Positions 36,411-50,520 of a stretch of 64,000 nt of DNA are shown in pieces. The stretch's first letter is position 1. Each line of letters begins with the position of its first letter. The stretch is from Sphagnum compactum (taxonomy: Eukaryota > Bryophyta > Sphagnopsida > Sphagnales), in assembly GCA_965153455.1 (NCBI GenBank), contig OZ234503.1:4650001-4714000 (forward strand). The letters are read 5' to 3'. A program made the translations under genes and the position numbers. Under the pieces are notes generated by a model that saw nothing but the letters and a program-made list of their open reading frames with translations, was not told the DNA's origin and searched no databases.

Positions 36411-37189
36411 GCCAATATTTCAACCAGAGATGCATGTGCGTAACTAGTTTTTCATCTTTAATCAAAATTATGTAACCAATATTTACACCAAAGATGGAAC
36501 TATGTAGCTACTATTTCACCTTGAACAATTGTTTGATCAAATCTTACCGACATCCAATGAAACAAGTAATAGTTGCCTTGCATTAACATTTTATGACATG
36601 GAATCGCCATAAGACTATCCAACAACCAAACTATTATAGCCTGCCAACCACCCTTACCCAAGTAGCTGGTGCCACCTCAACCATACCTAAGGTAGGTTGG
36701 GGAGGCTAATCGAGCTACCTTGGAAAAACCAAATAAAAAACCTTACCCCAAATGCTTGAAGAGAGAGATCAAAATCAGAGAATAGTTAAGAAGGTAGTGA
36801 AGGGTTATGGCGATTTGGCTTTTATTCAACAATGGGGATTGGTAATCTTCTTATAATCAACAGTGGATGATCGGCAATCTTAGGTTTTGTGGACGACTAC
36901 ATTGGCAAATTGAGGTTTGTGAATCAATGGATTTGGCACATTGAGAGTATAAGAAGTGGTGGCTTTCGCGATCCAACAGTGGTGATGTCACGATGATGAT
37001 GATGATCTTTTTTTCCTTTTGACGTTGATGGCAATAGTAAAAAGTTACGACTCACAAAGTGCAAATGATGGGCGAAAATTTGGAAAGTTAATAATGAGAT
37101 GATATGTGGTTGGAATGGGGTATTCATGTGAATTTTTTTAAAAAATAATTGAAAAATCCTTAAGGCATTTTACTGAACACTTTTTGCCC
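36411..37189. other. Intergenic DNA, no gene recognised
   Basis: Contains a short GATGATGATGAT run at 36992-37005. No gene or paired repeat was seen. Confidence 0.4.
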
Positions 37190-39600
37190 CAATGTTATTT
37201 GAGCGACACATCCTAAATGCGTCACTTAGCCTGAGGCAGCATGGCATGGATTCCCACACGTGAGCAACTAGGCTTGAAACTTGGCCTTCGAAACATATTG
37301 TGTTTCATGCACATGTTTCAAGACCCCCCCACCCGGCCCCCCTCTCACCTTAACTTCACACCTTTTCACCTGCATCCCATTGTCATCAACGACATTTCGT
37401 TTTTTGCGTGAAGAAAACTAATGATGCGTGATTCTAATCATTAAATGGTGATGGGAATTATCACACCTCATAAAAGAACAATCAAGTAATTAATATCATT
37501 GTTACACCATTTAATAGGCTAGATTTTTTCTAATTAAACCATGTGTCAAGGAACATTCCAAGCAATGTACCCACGTCATTCATGTTTTAGTTAAGGTTTC
37601 AAAAAGCTTGCTTTTGTTTGTGAAAAAGTTTGGAGCCAAAGCTTTATAATGTCTTGGAACGTTCGTGTGGAATCACTTTCGATAGGTGTGACAAGGCGAG
37701 TTTAACATGTACGTCTTTTTACATACCTTTGAAAGGTATGTTTGCATTGCATTCCCAATCATGTTATGTTTTTGGAAAACCTCACCATACTTCCAATTGT
37801 TGCTAATAGGGAGAGTATTTCATGGCATCTTTGGAACTTGTCCACAAAGAACCTGACATGATCATGTAGAATGTTAACATAGACAAAATCATTTTTGCGA
37901 AAACATACACACCAAAAGATGGTACATTTAGTGAAAGAATGTCACCAAAATTGTTGAAAGGATAGGAAAGAGTTTGTATGGGTCTACTATAATTATAAGA
38001 AAAATTCCAAGATGAAGTTGAATGAGCACATGAAGAATGGTTGTGAAAAATTTATGGATGATGACATCATTTTTGCAAAAGGCGGGAATGTTTTGGAATA
38101 TCGTGCAAAGTTGGAAGCATCTACAAAACTAAGGTGTAGTTGGGCTTCAATCTTGAAACAAGCTCCACTAATGCAGCAAAAAAAGAAAAAAAAAAAACTC
38201 TATTGTGGAGATATTTTATGATGATGTATTTGAAGTTGCGGAACATGGCATCAATTGTAAAAAATAGATTACAAAACCTACAAGTTAACAAGCTTTATAG
38301 CGCATCAAAAGGACCATAAGAAATGTGACAGTTTAGTCCTTGTTTGAACCAGATTCAGGCCATTTAAAGAGTATGGACAAGTGAAACATAGCGAACCCTC
38401 TAAACATGAAGAAGAATTGCAGTCCAATTCTGTCCATGAAGAAATGCGCACCCCAGTTTTAATTACTAAAAAGTTATGAATGATGCTTAAAGATTGGAAG
38501 AAGAAATTGTAGTTTAACGGAATATATTATGAGAATGCCACCTGGCATGAGGCCAATGACATGTTCCAGGAACTTTCCAAAAGGACACCGATGTTTGGGT
38601 ATAAGCCAATAGAAACACCTAGTATTGACATTTATTTCATTGCATTTTTTCTTGATTAGGACTTGAGGGTTGCAACTAAAGTCTAAAAATGAATTTGCAA
38701 AGAAGTTAGGGACATTTTTATGAAGCAAGAACTTCAACAATATTACATATTGTGCATTTGGAAAATGCAGGAAAGGCAAATCTATGGTAATCCCTTTACA
38801 TGTTTTGATATGTTACCTTTAATTTCATTCTCTGCTTTCAAAGTTACATTTCATTAAGTTAGGTCTTCAGGTTTCCCTTTTGTTTTCATGTTTCGAAGCC
38901 CACCTTCAAGGCATGTAGAAGTTTCTATGTACTAGATTCCTATTGTATTGCTTCTAGTTTCGGCCTTGTAATTGAGTACAACTTGGTGTCAATTTCAACG
39001 CACAAAATCTAATCTAGGTTTGGGAAGATTTTTTAGAAACTCAAAGAACCTTGTTTCAGTTCTACATTTTTGACCCACATTTCAACCCATGTGTCAACCT
39101 TGTTTTGCAATGTGGAACCAAAATAATTTAGCCAAAATAATTAAGTTCTGCTAAAATGTGGCCATCATATATTCGTGTCGGTTTTAGGTCATGGGTACTA
39201 GGTGTGTTCAATTCATTTATGTTTTGGTTGTAGGTTGTGTTGCTACATAGTTTAGTAATTCCCTAAACATAAACCATAAGGTCTTTCAAGTTTCGAACAT
39301 ATGTCTATTTAGGTTGACTATATTTATGTTTCAATTGAGATTTGAATTGTTATCTATGTTTCGATTAACTCATTTGTTGTCTATGTTTCAGCTATGTTCA
39401 TTGGCCAAAGTTTCAGGTTTTACACTAAGGTTTCAAGGTTTAGTGTCGATGTGTTAGTTCTATTTTAAGTTTTGAATTTTGAGTTAATATTGTAAGGTTA
39501 TTATTTCAACTCTTGAATTCTAGTGTTTATGTTATAGGTTTTGAATCTCGTTTGAAGTTCGAATTTTTAATTTCATGTTTCAATTTCTTGGGTTTGGGTT
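37190..39600 (+). mobile_element. Unclassified element, left copy of a 2.4-kb inverted pair
   Basis: Matches 42440-44905 in reverse complement over almost its whole length. Shared blocks on this strand, in order: CGCTCAAATAAC-type edge, CAAGTTTCGAGGCC-like phrases, GAATGTCACCAAA, NSKMKLNEHMKNGC, KLEASTKLRCSW (about 38110), YYENATWHEANDMFQELSK (about 38530-38585), and long stretches rich in ATGTTTCA. Reading frames are broken by stops in both copies. The KNSKM...GC segment has the spacing of a BED-like zinc finger in the other copy, which points to a DNA transposon, possibly hAT-related, but no transposase core was identified. The true inner end is uncertain. Confidence 0.75.
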
Positions 39601-42439
39601 TCATGTTTCTATGTTTTGGTTTGGGTTTTCATGTTCTATGTTTCAAGTTCACGGGTCCAAGTTTTATGTGTGGTACAATGTTGGATGAAACTAGTGAATA
39701 ATTTCCATGCATCCTAGGAGTTTGACTATTTTTGTTTCCAATTCTTGTGTAGGAGTAATTCTTTTGAATTTTTGAAAAAGGTTTATGGTGTCATTAGGTG
39801 GCAAGGAAATGACACAAAGCGAAATGAATCAAATATCAATGTTATTTGAAAGATGGTTAAGCGGATTGCACCATTGTTTGAGGCAAAAGAGGCAATAGAT
39901 TCAAACTTTGATAATTTTTACACACCACCTAATAGTCCATTGAAGCCATTATTGAATGTGACTGAGGAATAAATGAGGATGGATGCCATCATCAGGCATT
40001 TTTGGACATTGTTAGATAACCATGGTTAGATCATCGACGAATTAAAACTTCACAAGCAGGGTTTCCTAGAACCATGTTGGTGCACACCAATGCCAGCCAA
40101 CAAGTATACATCCATGCGTGTTCATTGTTCTCCATCTACCTATTCCAAACATGGGTAATAGTTAGTTGACATTAATAACATAATGGAAACAGTGAAAAGC
40201 AAGAGCTCCATTAGTTGACGAATCGTCCTAAGGAAGGCTGACTAGTAGTTCCAAGTGTCCATGTCATATTTTATCCTAGTAATAGGTTTTGCATCACAAT
40301 AACACATAGAAGTTTTCTTCATGCCAAATTCTTCAAGTATTATGCTTCACCTAATAGTGATTTTCAGTCAAATAGTTTTGAGTTGATTATCTAGAAAATC
40401 CATACCAAGTACAACAAAAACTAGCACAAGTTGATGTTTGAGGAGAGTTTGATTGATGAGCCATAACTTAAGCTATAAGTATCCACTACATAGTCGAACG
40501 TTGTTTCATGCGTTTTCTAATCTATGTTATTGCAAGTCCTTGTCCCATACCTCTCTACTAGAAAACATAAAAGACTATGTGTATTATTTTGGGCAAATAT
40601 ATAAAGTTTTCCAAGGTTTTGGATTTGTCATCATGATTGTTGTAAATAACAACTCTTATACATGTTACGAGACCATGTTTGAATAGTTTAAAATCCCCAA
40701 TAAGCATTCAAATTTATTCAAAATTATGTTTCAATGGTAAAATCAATGGTTCATTTTAGGTTTCATGCTCAAGTCCCACAGTATGTAAGTTTTGGGGTCA
40801 TGATTCATGGCTTTGGGGTAAAGGCTTGTGGTCTATATACATTTTGGGTTAAGGCCCCATGATTTCCATACCTTTTATGTTTCAATGTTTATGTAATGGA
40901 TTGCATGTAGTTTTGAATGATAAATTAATCAACAAATTTTAGAATGAAGTCTACTGCAAGTTTCAATGCCCATGTTTCCTTACACACAACATGTTACTTG
41001 CAAGTTTTAGTGCACATGTTTCAGTAGTGTCTTATTGAATCACATGTTCATGTTTTAATCCATATATTTCATTGAGCAAATGTCCATGTTTTAAGTTTTA
41101 GTGTCCTTATATTGGAATTTATTCAACTTTTGTTTCTATTTCAATATTGCAAGTTGCATCTATGGAATGCATTATATGTTATTACTATTAGTTAGTTGAT
41201 GTTTTATCCAATTCAAGTAAGTTCCAGTTGCGTATGTTGGGATGGAACATGTTTTAATTTATTTATATGTTTCTTCTTTGTGAACATGTTTCCTCATGTT
41301 TCAATTAAATTGTGTGAACTTTTGATTGGGTAAAAATATTTACTTTAGATATTTCCAATTTTATTTTATCCACATATTTTATTCTTCATGTATAATAGTT
41401 GATATTTCAAAAAGAGTACATTCCACTTAGTATGAGTTATTGGTTTGGATACAAGTTATAAGGTTCACCATGTTTCATTATAATTATTTCATCTATTTTT
41501 TCGCATTTGTTTGGTCTAATTTACCATGTTTTGAGCCATATGTTATGGCTTTGGAGGTTTTTTAGGCTAAAACATTGGGATAGATGTAAGCTATGGTGGT
41601 TCACTTTTGTGACAAAACGGTGTTTTTTCTCTAGGTATCCTTTATTCAAATGCATATGGTGATTAATATATCTTTAGATCTATTAATTGGGACTTGGATT
41701 TAGATTAATGACTTCATTATGAAAAGAACTGTGTGATTATTTATTCATAAAAATTTCATTTTCTAGTGGTAATGGACTTTTGATGTCGAAAAATGTGGAT
41801 TAATCGTTTGATTGGAACATCACAAAATAATTTTTTTTGTATTGATTCACATTTCAAATTTGTTATTGAGATTCAATATATAATGTAATACAGGATGATA
41901 AACTCATATGAATAATCTTTTCTTTGAAAACCTTAATCATTTAATAGCTAGGGACTTTTGAATGTTTAAAATTTGACCATATTTTCATAAGTTCATATGA
42001 GTTGCAATTTTTGTTTGTTTTGAAAAATAATTGTCCCAAAAACATATTTTTTGAAATTTTTAGATGGGGAATTATTTTTATGGACTTTATGGGTTTTCCT
42101 TTTAGGACTTCCAAATTAAAAAATGACATCAACTATATTAAATGCAAGTTTTCACATAGATTTGGGAAGGTTTGTAAGGGATTGAACATGTATTATTCAA
42201 AGATTGTAATAATAATTTGTAAAGTAACAACCATGCCCATTTGAATCATTTTAAAGAATCTTGTATGGACTTGTAGGGAATGTAAAAACCACCGAAAATG
42301 AGCCACTCGACTATGCATCTACCCATTGTTGTTATGTTTTGATTGAACATTTTTTCTTTTGTTATATTTCAACTTGTCAAGTTTTAATTTGACCAAGATG
42401 ATTATGTTTCTATTGGTGCTGCCAAAAACACAACATGGA
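39601..42439. other. Spacer between the two inverted element copies
   Basis: AT-rich. Near 39750-40140 short plus-strand open pieces (for example KRNESNINVI and FDNFYTPPNSPLKPLL) look like decayed coding sequence of the same or another element; I do not recognise them. No intact gene. Confidence 0.45.
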
Positions 42440-44905
42440 TTCCTCATTAACATAGGAAACTAAAATATGAAACTTAAAATTCGAATTTCATCCAAGATTT
42501 CACCCCAAAAACTTGAAACTCGAAACATGCAACATAAACATTGGAACTTAGAAGTCAAAACAGTAACCTTACAATATCAACTCAAAATTCAAAACTTAAA
42601 CTAGAACTAACACATTGGCACTAATTAACCTTGAGACCTAAGCATAGAACCTGAAACTTTGGCCCAAGAACATAGCCGAAACATGAAAAATAAAATGATT
42701 AAGTCGAAACATAAATAATAATTCAAATTTCAATTGAAACATAAATATAGTCAACTTAAATAGACATTTGCTCAAAACTTGAAAGACCTTATGGTTTATG
42801 TTTAAAAACTAACTAAAATATGTGTAGCAACACAACCTACAACCAAAACATAAATGAACTAAGCACACCTAGTACCCATGACCTAGAACCAGCACAAATA
42901 TATGATGACCATAGTTTAACATGGCTTAACTTAAAAACAAAATTATTTTAGTTCCACAATGCAAAACAAGGTCGAAACATGGGTCAAAACATGGGTTTAA
43001 ATGTATAATTGAAACAAGGTTCTTCAAAAATTCTTCCCAAACCTAGATTAGATTTTATGTGTTGAAATTAACACCAAATTGTATTCAATTACAAGGCTGA
43101 AACTAGAAGCAATCCAATCGGAATTTGGTATATAGAAACTTTTAAAGGCCTAAAAGGTGGGCTTCAAAACATGAAAACATAAGGAAAACTTGGAGACCTA
43201 ACTTAATAAAATGTAACTTTAAAAACAAATAGTGAAATTAGAAGTAACACATCGAAACATTTAAAATGATTACTATAGATTTGCCCTTCATGCATTTCCC
43301 AAATGCACAATACGTAATACTTATGTAGTTTTCACTTCATAAAAACGTGTCTAACTTCTCTGCAAACTCATTTTTAGTTGTAGCCTCCAAGTCCCAGTTA
43401 AGAAAAAATGCAATGAAGTAAATGCCAAAGACTAGGTGTTGCTATTGGCTTGTACCCAAACATCGGTTTCCTTTTGGATAGTTCTTGGAACATGTCATCA
43501 ACCTTGCGCCAAGTGGCATTCTCATAATATATTATGTTAAGCTGCAATTTTTTCTTCCAATCTTCAAGCATCACCTGTAACTTTTCGATAATTGAAATTG
43601 GGGTGCACATTTCTTCACGAACATTATTAGATTACAATTCCTCTTCGTGTCTAGAGGGTTCACTATGTTTTGACCTGTCCATACTCTCTGATCGGCTTGA
43701 ATTCGATTCAAATGAGAACTGAAGTGTTAGGCTTTTTATGGTCCTTTGGATGCATTACAGAGTTTGTTAGCTTGCAAGTTTTGTAATCCGTTTCTTATAA
43801 TTGATGTCGTGTTATGCCACTTCAAATATGTTGTCATCAAAAAGTTCGAAGGAGGGTTTTTCTCTTGCATTAAGGGAACTTGTTTTGATATTGAAACCCA
43901 ACTACACCTTAGTTTCGTAGACGCTTCTAACTTCACATGGTATTCCAAAACATTTTCACCTATTGCAAGAATAATTTCATCAGCTGCATTCCTTAATGGA
44001 GGGTAGAGCTTGGGGGTGAATTGAGTCTTGTCATCGTCCATAATTTATTCACAACCTTTCTTCTTGTTTTCATTCAGCCTCATCTTGGAATTCTTTCTGC
44101 AATTACAGTGGACGCATACAAACTTTTTCCTATCCTGTCAACAACTTTGGTGACATTCCTTCACTAAGTGTAACCATTCTTTTAATGTGTATGTTTCCAA
44201 AAAAACATTTCACACGATCATGCCAAGTTTTCCATGGACATGTTTCAAAGATGCCATGAAATCCTTTGCTACTCTCCCTGTTAGCAACAATTGGAAGTAT
44301 GGTGAGGCTCTCCAAAAACATAACATTGATCAGGAATGCAATGAAGACATACCTTCAAAGGTATGCAGAGAAAGACGTACATGTTAAACTCGGCCTGTCA
44401 CACTTGCCGAAAGTGACTCCACATGAACATTCCAAGGCATTGTAAAGCTTCGACTCGAAGCTTTTTCACAAACAAAAGCAAGCTTTCTGGAACCTTAACC
44501 GAAACACGAATGACATGGGTAGGTTGCTTGGAATGTTCCTTGACATGTGGTCTAATTAGAAAATTTCTAGCCTATTAAATGGTGTAATGATGATATTAAT
44601 TACCTAATCGTTCTTTTATGAGATATGATAACTCCCATTGCCATCCAATGATTAGAATTGCGCATTATTAGTTTTCCTCATGCGGAAAACAAAGTGCCAT
44701 TGATGGCAATGGAATGTGTGCGAAAAGGCGTGAAGTTAGGGTGAGAGGGGGGCGGGGGCGGTGGGGCTTGAAACATGTGCGTGAAACATGGCATGTTTCG
44801 AAGGCCAAGTTTCGGGCCTAGCTATTCGCGCATGGGAATCCCTGTCGGGCTGCCTCAAGCTGAGGAACGCATGTAGGATGTGCCGCTCAAATAACATGGA
44901 GGCAC
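42440..44905 (-). mobile_element. Unclassified element, right copy of the inverted pair
   Basis: Reverse-complement counterpart of 37190-39600. Minus-strand pieces: FHGIFETCPWKTWHDRVKC (about 44260-44200), KKFVCVHCNCRKNSKM with a Cys-x2-Cys pair and a later Cys (about 44130-44060), VLEYHVKLEASTKLRCSW (about 43960-43905), and YYENATWRKVDDMFQELSK (about 43525-43470). Stops interrupt the reading, so it is a decayed copy. The outer edge, CGCTCAAATAACAT near 44885-44898, matches the complement near 37190-37205. No target-site duplication was recognised. Family unknown. Confidence 0.75.
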
Positions 44906-44960
44906 TTTTTGCTATCTCAATCTGGCGACAAATCGCCAGGAAAAATAGCACTGGTCAGGA

Positions 44961-45060
44961 CCAGGCTGGTATGATTTTTAAAAAAAAATCAATATAAATA
45001 CCAGGTTGGTATGAATAATTTTTAAAAAATTTAATACAGTACCAGCTGGTATGTTCAAGA
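44961..45060. repeat. 40-bp tandem repeat, about 2.5 copies
   Basis: The anchor CCAG(G)(C/T)TGGTATGA recurs at 44961, 45001 and about 45041, each followed by an A/T tract. It lies just outside the right arm of the inverted pair. Confidence 0.75.
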
Positions 45061-45464
45061 GTTGATACCCGCCTAAAGTACTCTCTCCAACTCCCACTTC
45101 TCTCTCCCCCCCCCCTTTCCACAAAAAAAAACAAACCAAGGAAGTAACAGACTTGGACATTGTCCTTTCTCTTCCACTACTTGGTACTTGCCATTCCTTA
45201 TATCAGAGTCATGAGCTATGTGTGCGAGTTAATCATATATAGGTAGGTGCACCCTTCATTACAAGGTTGTTGCTTCACTTTCTAGTCCAAAAACTCAAAC
45301 ACAAAGAAACGAACAGAAAAAGTTGTCAATGAAAAGTTACAAATTTGTCAGCTTGTTTGTTGTTCAAGCAATCAAAAATCGTTGGTCTGGTTTGAAAATT
45401 GTTAATTTGCTTTAAAAATCATCAATTTGTTTGTGCAAATAACTTAAACTTTTCAAGAGACAGA

Positions 45465-45617
45465 GAAACTTCTATTTGTTAGATAATTGATTTGGAGGAG
45501 CCTAAAGGACTCTTTGAAACTTCTATTTGTTAGATAATTGATTTGGAGGAGCCTAAAGGACTCTTTGAAACTTCTATTTGTTAGATAATTGATTTGGAGG
45601 AGCCTAAAGGACTCTTT
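45465..45617. repeat. Perfect 3 x 51 bp tandem repeat
   Basis: Three copies begin with GAAACTTCTATTTGTTAGAT at 45465, 45516 and 45567 and end with AAGGACTCTTT. I see no difference between them, so the array is recent or kept uniform. The unit is a multiple of three, but no gene covers it. Confidence 0.97.
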
Positions 45618-48600
45618 TTCTAATGTCTAGTATATTTGGAGGTAACCTTAAGGAGTGGATTTTGTCATTAACAAAGGGCAGGCATTTCAAAAAGAGAAAT
45701 GATTGATTGCAACAGCAAGCATTTCATTTTTCAAAACACTTGCCCTCTTTTCTATCTTTTTTTATTGCAAAGAAAATGAAATAAAAATTTTAAAAAAATC
45801 TCATAAGTTTGTGGTCATGCCCTGCTCATAAAGACCTTCTAGTGTATTATTACATACGCCTTGCAAATCATAAAAAACTCATGAGGCATTTTGCAAAATG
45901 AAACATTTCAAAATGTTCTGTGTCAATGTTTTTCTTATCATACATGCCAGATACTCACTGGGTATCACAAGAAAGAATAAAATAAAATAAAATCCAGCAC
46001 AATCTTTACACAAGGGCTGTGGGGTTTACCAGCATTGGGCTCATACTTGGCTCTACGGTGCATGTTTTGGGAACTTCATGTAATGTTTTCTATTATACAT
46101 GTTGCTTATTTGAACAAATAGTGATTTTATTCCACTAAAAGTGAGAAAATTCTGGGAAAATAAATAAAATTTCAGTGTAAATTCAACTAATTTTTTTAAT
46201 GTTTTGGAAATTTTCATCATGTTTTTTGTATTAAAAAGTTGCCCCAAAAAAGCCCTGGATATGACAAGCTGCTCTCTTGTTGGAGTCCTCTTGCCATGGT
46301 GTTGGCTGCCTCCTAACTCCCTTCCTTACAGTTTTGTCCAAGGCTTCTCAAATGAATTCCATATAATACACTACAAATGCATGGTAAGTTTGGAACTGAT
46401 AATTTGTGTGGATGACACCCAATATAGTTGCAGCTTAAATAGGGTGGATGTTAAAATATTGTCCAATATCCACATGCGAATTTTACACACATTTCTGAAA
46501 AAAGTGTAAAGATCTTGGGTATTACTTTTTTCAAAGTTCTTGGTTGTTGACATTTTTATCATTATCATCTTCAATTTAAATTTTTTTTCTCTTTTATGGA
46601 TCAATTATAATTACCCCCTTTATTGAAAAAAAATATTTGTAGAGTGCACTTGCGTTCAAAACCTTGATATTAGAGTACGAATTGTAGACGTTGCATGAAG
46701 CATTTGTTAGAGAATTGTGTTTGATTTACAACCGCCCAAAATTGTCTATGAGTGGGTGGTTAGAACTTAGATACAAATCATGGCCACTTGCAAATTGGTT
46801 GTCACTCCAATGAATGAAGTGAGGTGATCGGCATGGTTTCAATCAGTACAAAGTTTGGGGGTAGGGAGATGTGCTATGCTAAATGCAAACTATGGTAAAA
46901 GAAAAAAAGCCATAAGAATGGTTATGAGTTACCAACCAACCCTCCTCCCATTCTGAAGGAGGTTCTCTAACATCAAAGAATTGCATTAGTTTTGACATAT
47001 AACCACAATATATACATTTATATATAATGACATTTTATGAAACCTTCAGTTCTTTCATTGAAAATATCATTGGTTCTTCTAGAGTTTTTTAAATAGCTGG
47101 AATTGAAGGTTCCTTCGATTCTGATTTTTTTATAAAACCAAAACCAAAGGTTCTTCTCTAATAAAAGTTTCAAAAAGCCTATCTGGAGGTTATTAACAAA
47201 ATCAAAGCACCCACTGAATGGTGAAGACCACTGAAGAGACTAAGGAAAGGTCACAACTGCACACCCCACAAAACATGTAAAATTTCCAACTACCTGAAGG
47301 CACCTAACCTTGCATGCACTACACCTAGTGAATGAGTGCTTCAACTCATGTATTGAACTCAATCAAGAGGCATTGCCTGTATCAGATGTGAACAGTAAAT
47401 AGGTACTTTAGTACCACGGCAAGTTCGGCACTCATTATATCAATTTCAGAAATGTTGAAATTCCCATAAACTTTATTTTTTTCAAAGAGCAAACTTTTGT
47501 GAAGAGAAAAATAAAAAGTCTTTTAGAATGTCCTGGAGTAGTCTCCTTTTTAAAAAAATAGAATCTACAAAATAAAAGAATTAATTCAACACTGAAATGT
47601 TGAACTTGCCATGCTGCAAACATACTTCCACACTTACCCAAATGTGCACTCTTCAAAAGAAAGTTGTAGATTCACCAGTGCCATATCCTATGGCAAGGGT
47701 ATATTGGGACTCATTTTTTCTCATCAGGTTAGCTTCTGGGTATAAAACATTATAAACTTTTGGTAGATGGGTAGGGTGCGAGTAATCCCATCCTACACCC
47801 AAGGTTGGGGTAAGAAAACAAGTATGTACTTTTAAATTTATTTAGTAAGAATAAAAAAAATTCACACTTTGAAATTATTAGGACAACTTTCAAAATACAA
47901 TGAAATTTACTCTCTCTTTTTTTACCTTAATTGTATGGGTATATCTTACATATATACCCCATGGTATCAATAGGATACAATTTTTCAGATGTACATGTTC
48001 CGGGTATGTGTTTCATTAGGGTATATTAGTTTTAAGAAAATGGTTTGGTGTAAAGGATACATTCTACGCATACCCAACAGGTCTATCGAGGTAAAAGATA
48101 TACCCACACAACATTGAAAAAAGACCTCAAAAACAGACCAAAACCCTCAATAAGACCACAAAATTAGTGTACCTCAATAAGACACCAAAACATTTTCAGA
48201 CCACATAAGAGCTCACAAAATAGGATGTATACGATGGGTGGTAAGGTGTAATTGAGGTACCATATATCACGATTTCCCACCATATTGCCATGCCAAATAA
48301 TGCCCTTAGCAACAGGGCTCTGTCCTCAATTTACAAGGTGAACAATCAACTTTTAAAATGTTGAAACCATTACTTAAGAGTTGCATTTTAAACTTACCAT
48401 GCCATGTTGTTAAAGCATTACCCATCTTGAAAGTCGTCATGTATTCAAGAAGGATAACAAGATATTTCTTATTGCAACCAGTTTTGTGGATGAACGGGGA
48501 TGCTTTGTAGGAGTGTTGGGCGCATTTCGTTTTTAAAGAGTTCAATTGGGTCTCTGTATGTAAACTTCTCAAGGGATCTGTACTAGCTAGGTCTTAGTAG

Positions 48601-50520
48601 GTCAAAGAAATTAGAGATAAAATATTTGAAAATGCTGAATTTTTTTAAAGTATCTGTTTGAAATGTCAAAATTTAATAAAATTACAAGGGAAAGAAAAAT
48701 ACAAAAATTGACGAAAACCTAGGAGTTTCTTGCTAGGCCAGTTCACCATTGCAAAGCAGGTATCCAATAATTGAATATATTTCTCTGTCCTATTAATTTG
48801 TTGGAACATTATTTCTCTTCATTTTTGAAAAATAAAAATAAAAATGTTGCAAAAAATCTCAATATGTCATGGGCTCAAAGTCCAGACTCCAGAGAACTCG
48901 TTGCCTACATTTTTTCTCAAATTTTCATAAAATGATTAATTTTTACTGTCAAAGTGAATTTCAAAAAATAAAAGAATTATTTGGCACCCAAGTGCCTAAC
49001 CTGAAAAGGTACTGTGGTAGTTTCGGGAAGAAGGAAATTTGAAAAAAACATACATAAAAATTGAAGAAAAAACAATGAATTTCTAGAGTTTGGGTATTGA
49101 TTTTCAAAATGTACTTAGCATAATATATATATATTGAAAGCCTAATAGTAACACAAACAACATCAATCCTCCAATGAGAGCTTTTCAGCTACAATTAAGA
49201 AATAACTCTCCATGTTTCCCACTCCACTTGCGCATTTAAAAATATGGCCCATTAATTTCTCAAACTCTCAAGTGTTCTCTAATAATATTGCATAACACTC
49301 ATTTGATTGATGAAAAGGTGCAATGATGGTCTCAAGTCTCAACCTATATGTGTCAAGCATGCCAAGTATCAATAGGGGTATCATTGAAGTACCATGTGAA
49401 ATAATAAAGGTATCATGATGGCATCACAAGGTTATACCAATTTGATCAGTTGCTTGATACCAGGCACCAATTGTTTACTCACCCAACTTAAAAGAAAAGA
49501 CTCAGAATTTTGGCTGATGCAATGCCAGGCATTCAGATCCATTTGACCTCAAGTGACAACAAAAGACTATGCACTCACACATCAAGGCTTTGGCAATGTG
49601 GTGTGTAAAATTCATTTCACAGCAGACAAGTACCTGCACTCATAGGACCATTCTAAAAACATCTTGAAAAACTAATGAACAAAGTTGTAGAGCTGAACAT
49701 ATGTATGCAGAGGATTCATCCAGGATTGGACATTATGGAATGTCCACAAAGCTATGCAGAAGTCCCCATTATTTACTTTTGAAGGTCTGCAACATGGGGT
49801 ATTTGTCCTTTCCAGTGTAACTCAAAATGAGTCCGTAGTTGTGCATGGTAATGGCTTACACATGTAGCCATGCAATAAAAACTCCCTCAACATACAGTTG
49901 ATATGAAGATGGCAGAGAATTCAAATCTGCCAAAACTAATTCCACTCTTTTGACTCTTACAACATCAAAACACAAAGTGCATGCTATGCAATATAGCAAA
50001 AAGCCCAAGCCTGATCAAAGTCAAGCTTTGAGGTGCACCTCTATGGCACACAGAAAACAATTATACACACTTTTGTCCTCCAAAATGTTCTGTGTACACA
50101 GGCCTGTGCAACCCTAACCCTAAACCTCCACAGTTAAATGAGCCCCTTCCTTCATTGCCTCCAGACTGATCCATTGAATTCTTGGAATAGAGATCCATCC
50201 CTATCAGTTGAGGGGTTTAGAGTGGCAGACCCCTGGTCAGGTTTACTTCTCCAAAGGACAATGACTAATTTAAGGGATGTTTGGTTTCAAGCTGCTTGCA
50301 AGATAGAGGAGCACTGTGGTTAAGAGAATGGATATTTGAGTCATCTCTTGCCTTAGATGGTGCATACCAGGTCAATCTGAAGAAAATTGTCCATGAAAGT
50401 GCCTGGACACAGAGCAAGCACATAGTGATAGGCCAGAGTCAGTATTTCATGTTTCACAGGAGAGGCAAAGACACAGAAGGGGAGGAGGAGCTGCAGCCTA
50501 ATAGACTAAAAGATTTGACT
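45618..50520. other. Intergenic DNA, no gene recognised
   Basis: About 4.9 kb of AT-rich sequence with only short, family-less open frames. The last several hundred bases should hold the 3' UTR of the CCZ1 gene on the minus strand. No repeat pairs were found by eye. Confidence 0.4.
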
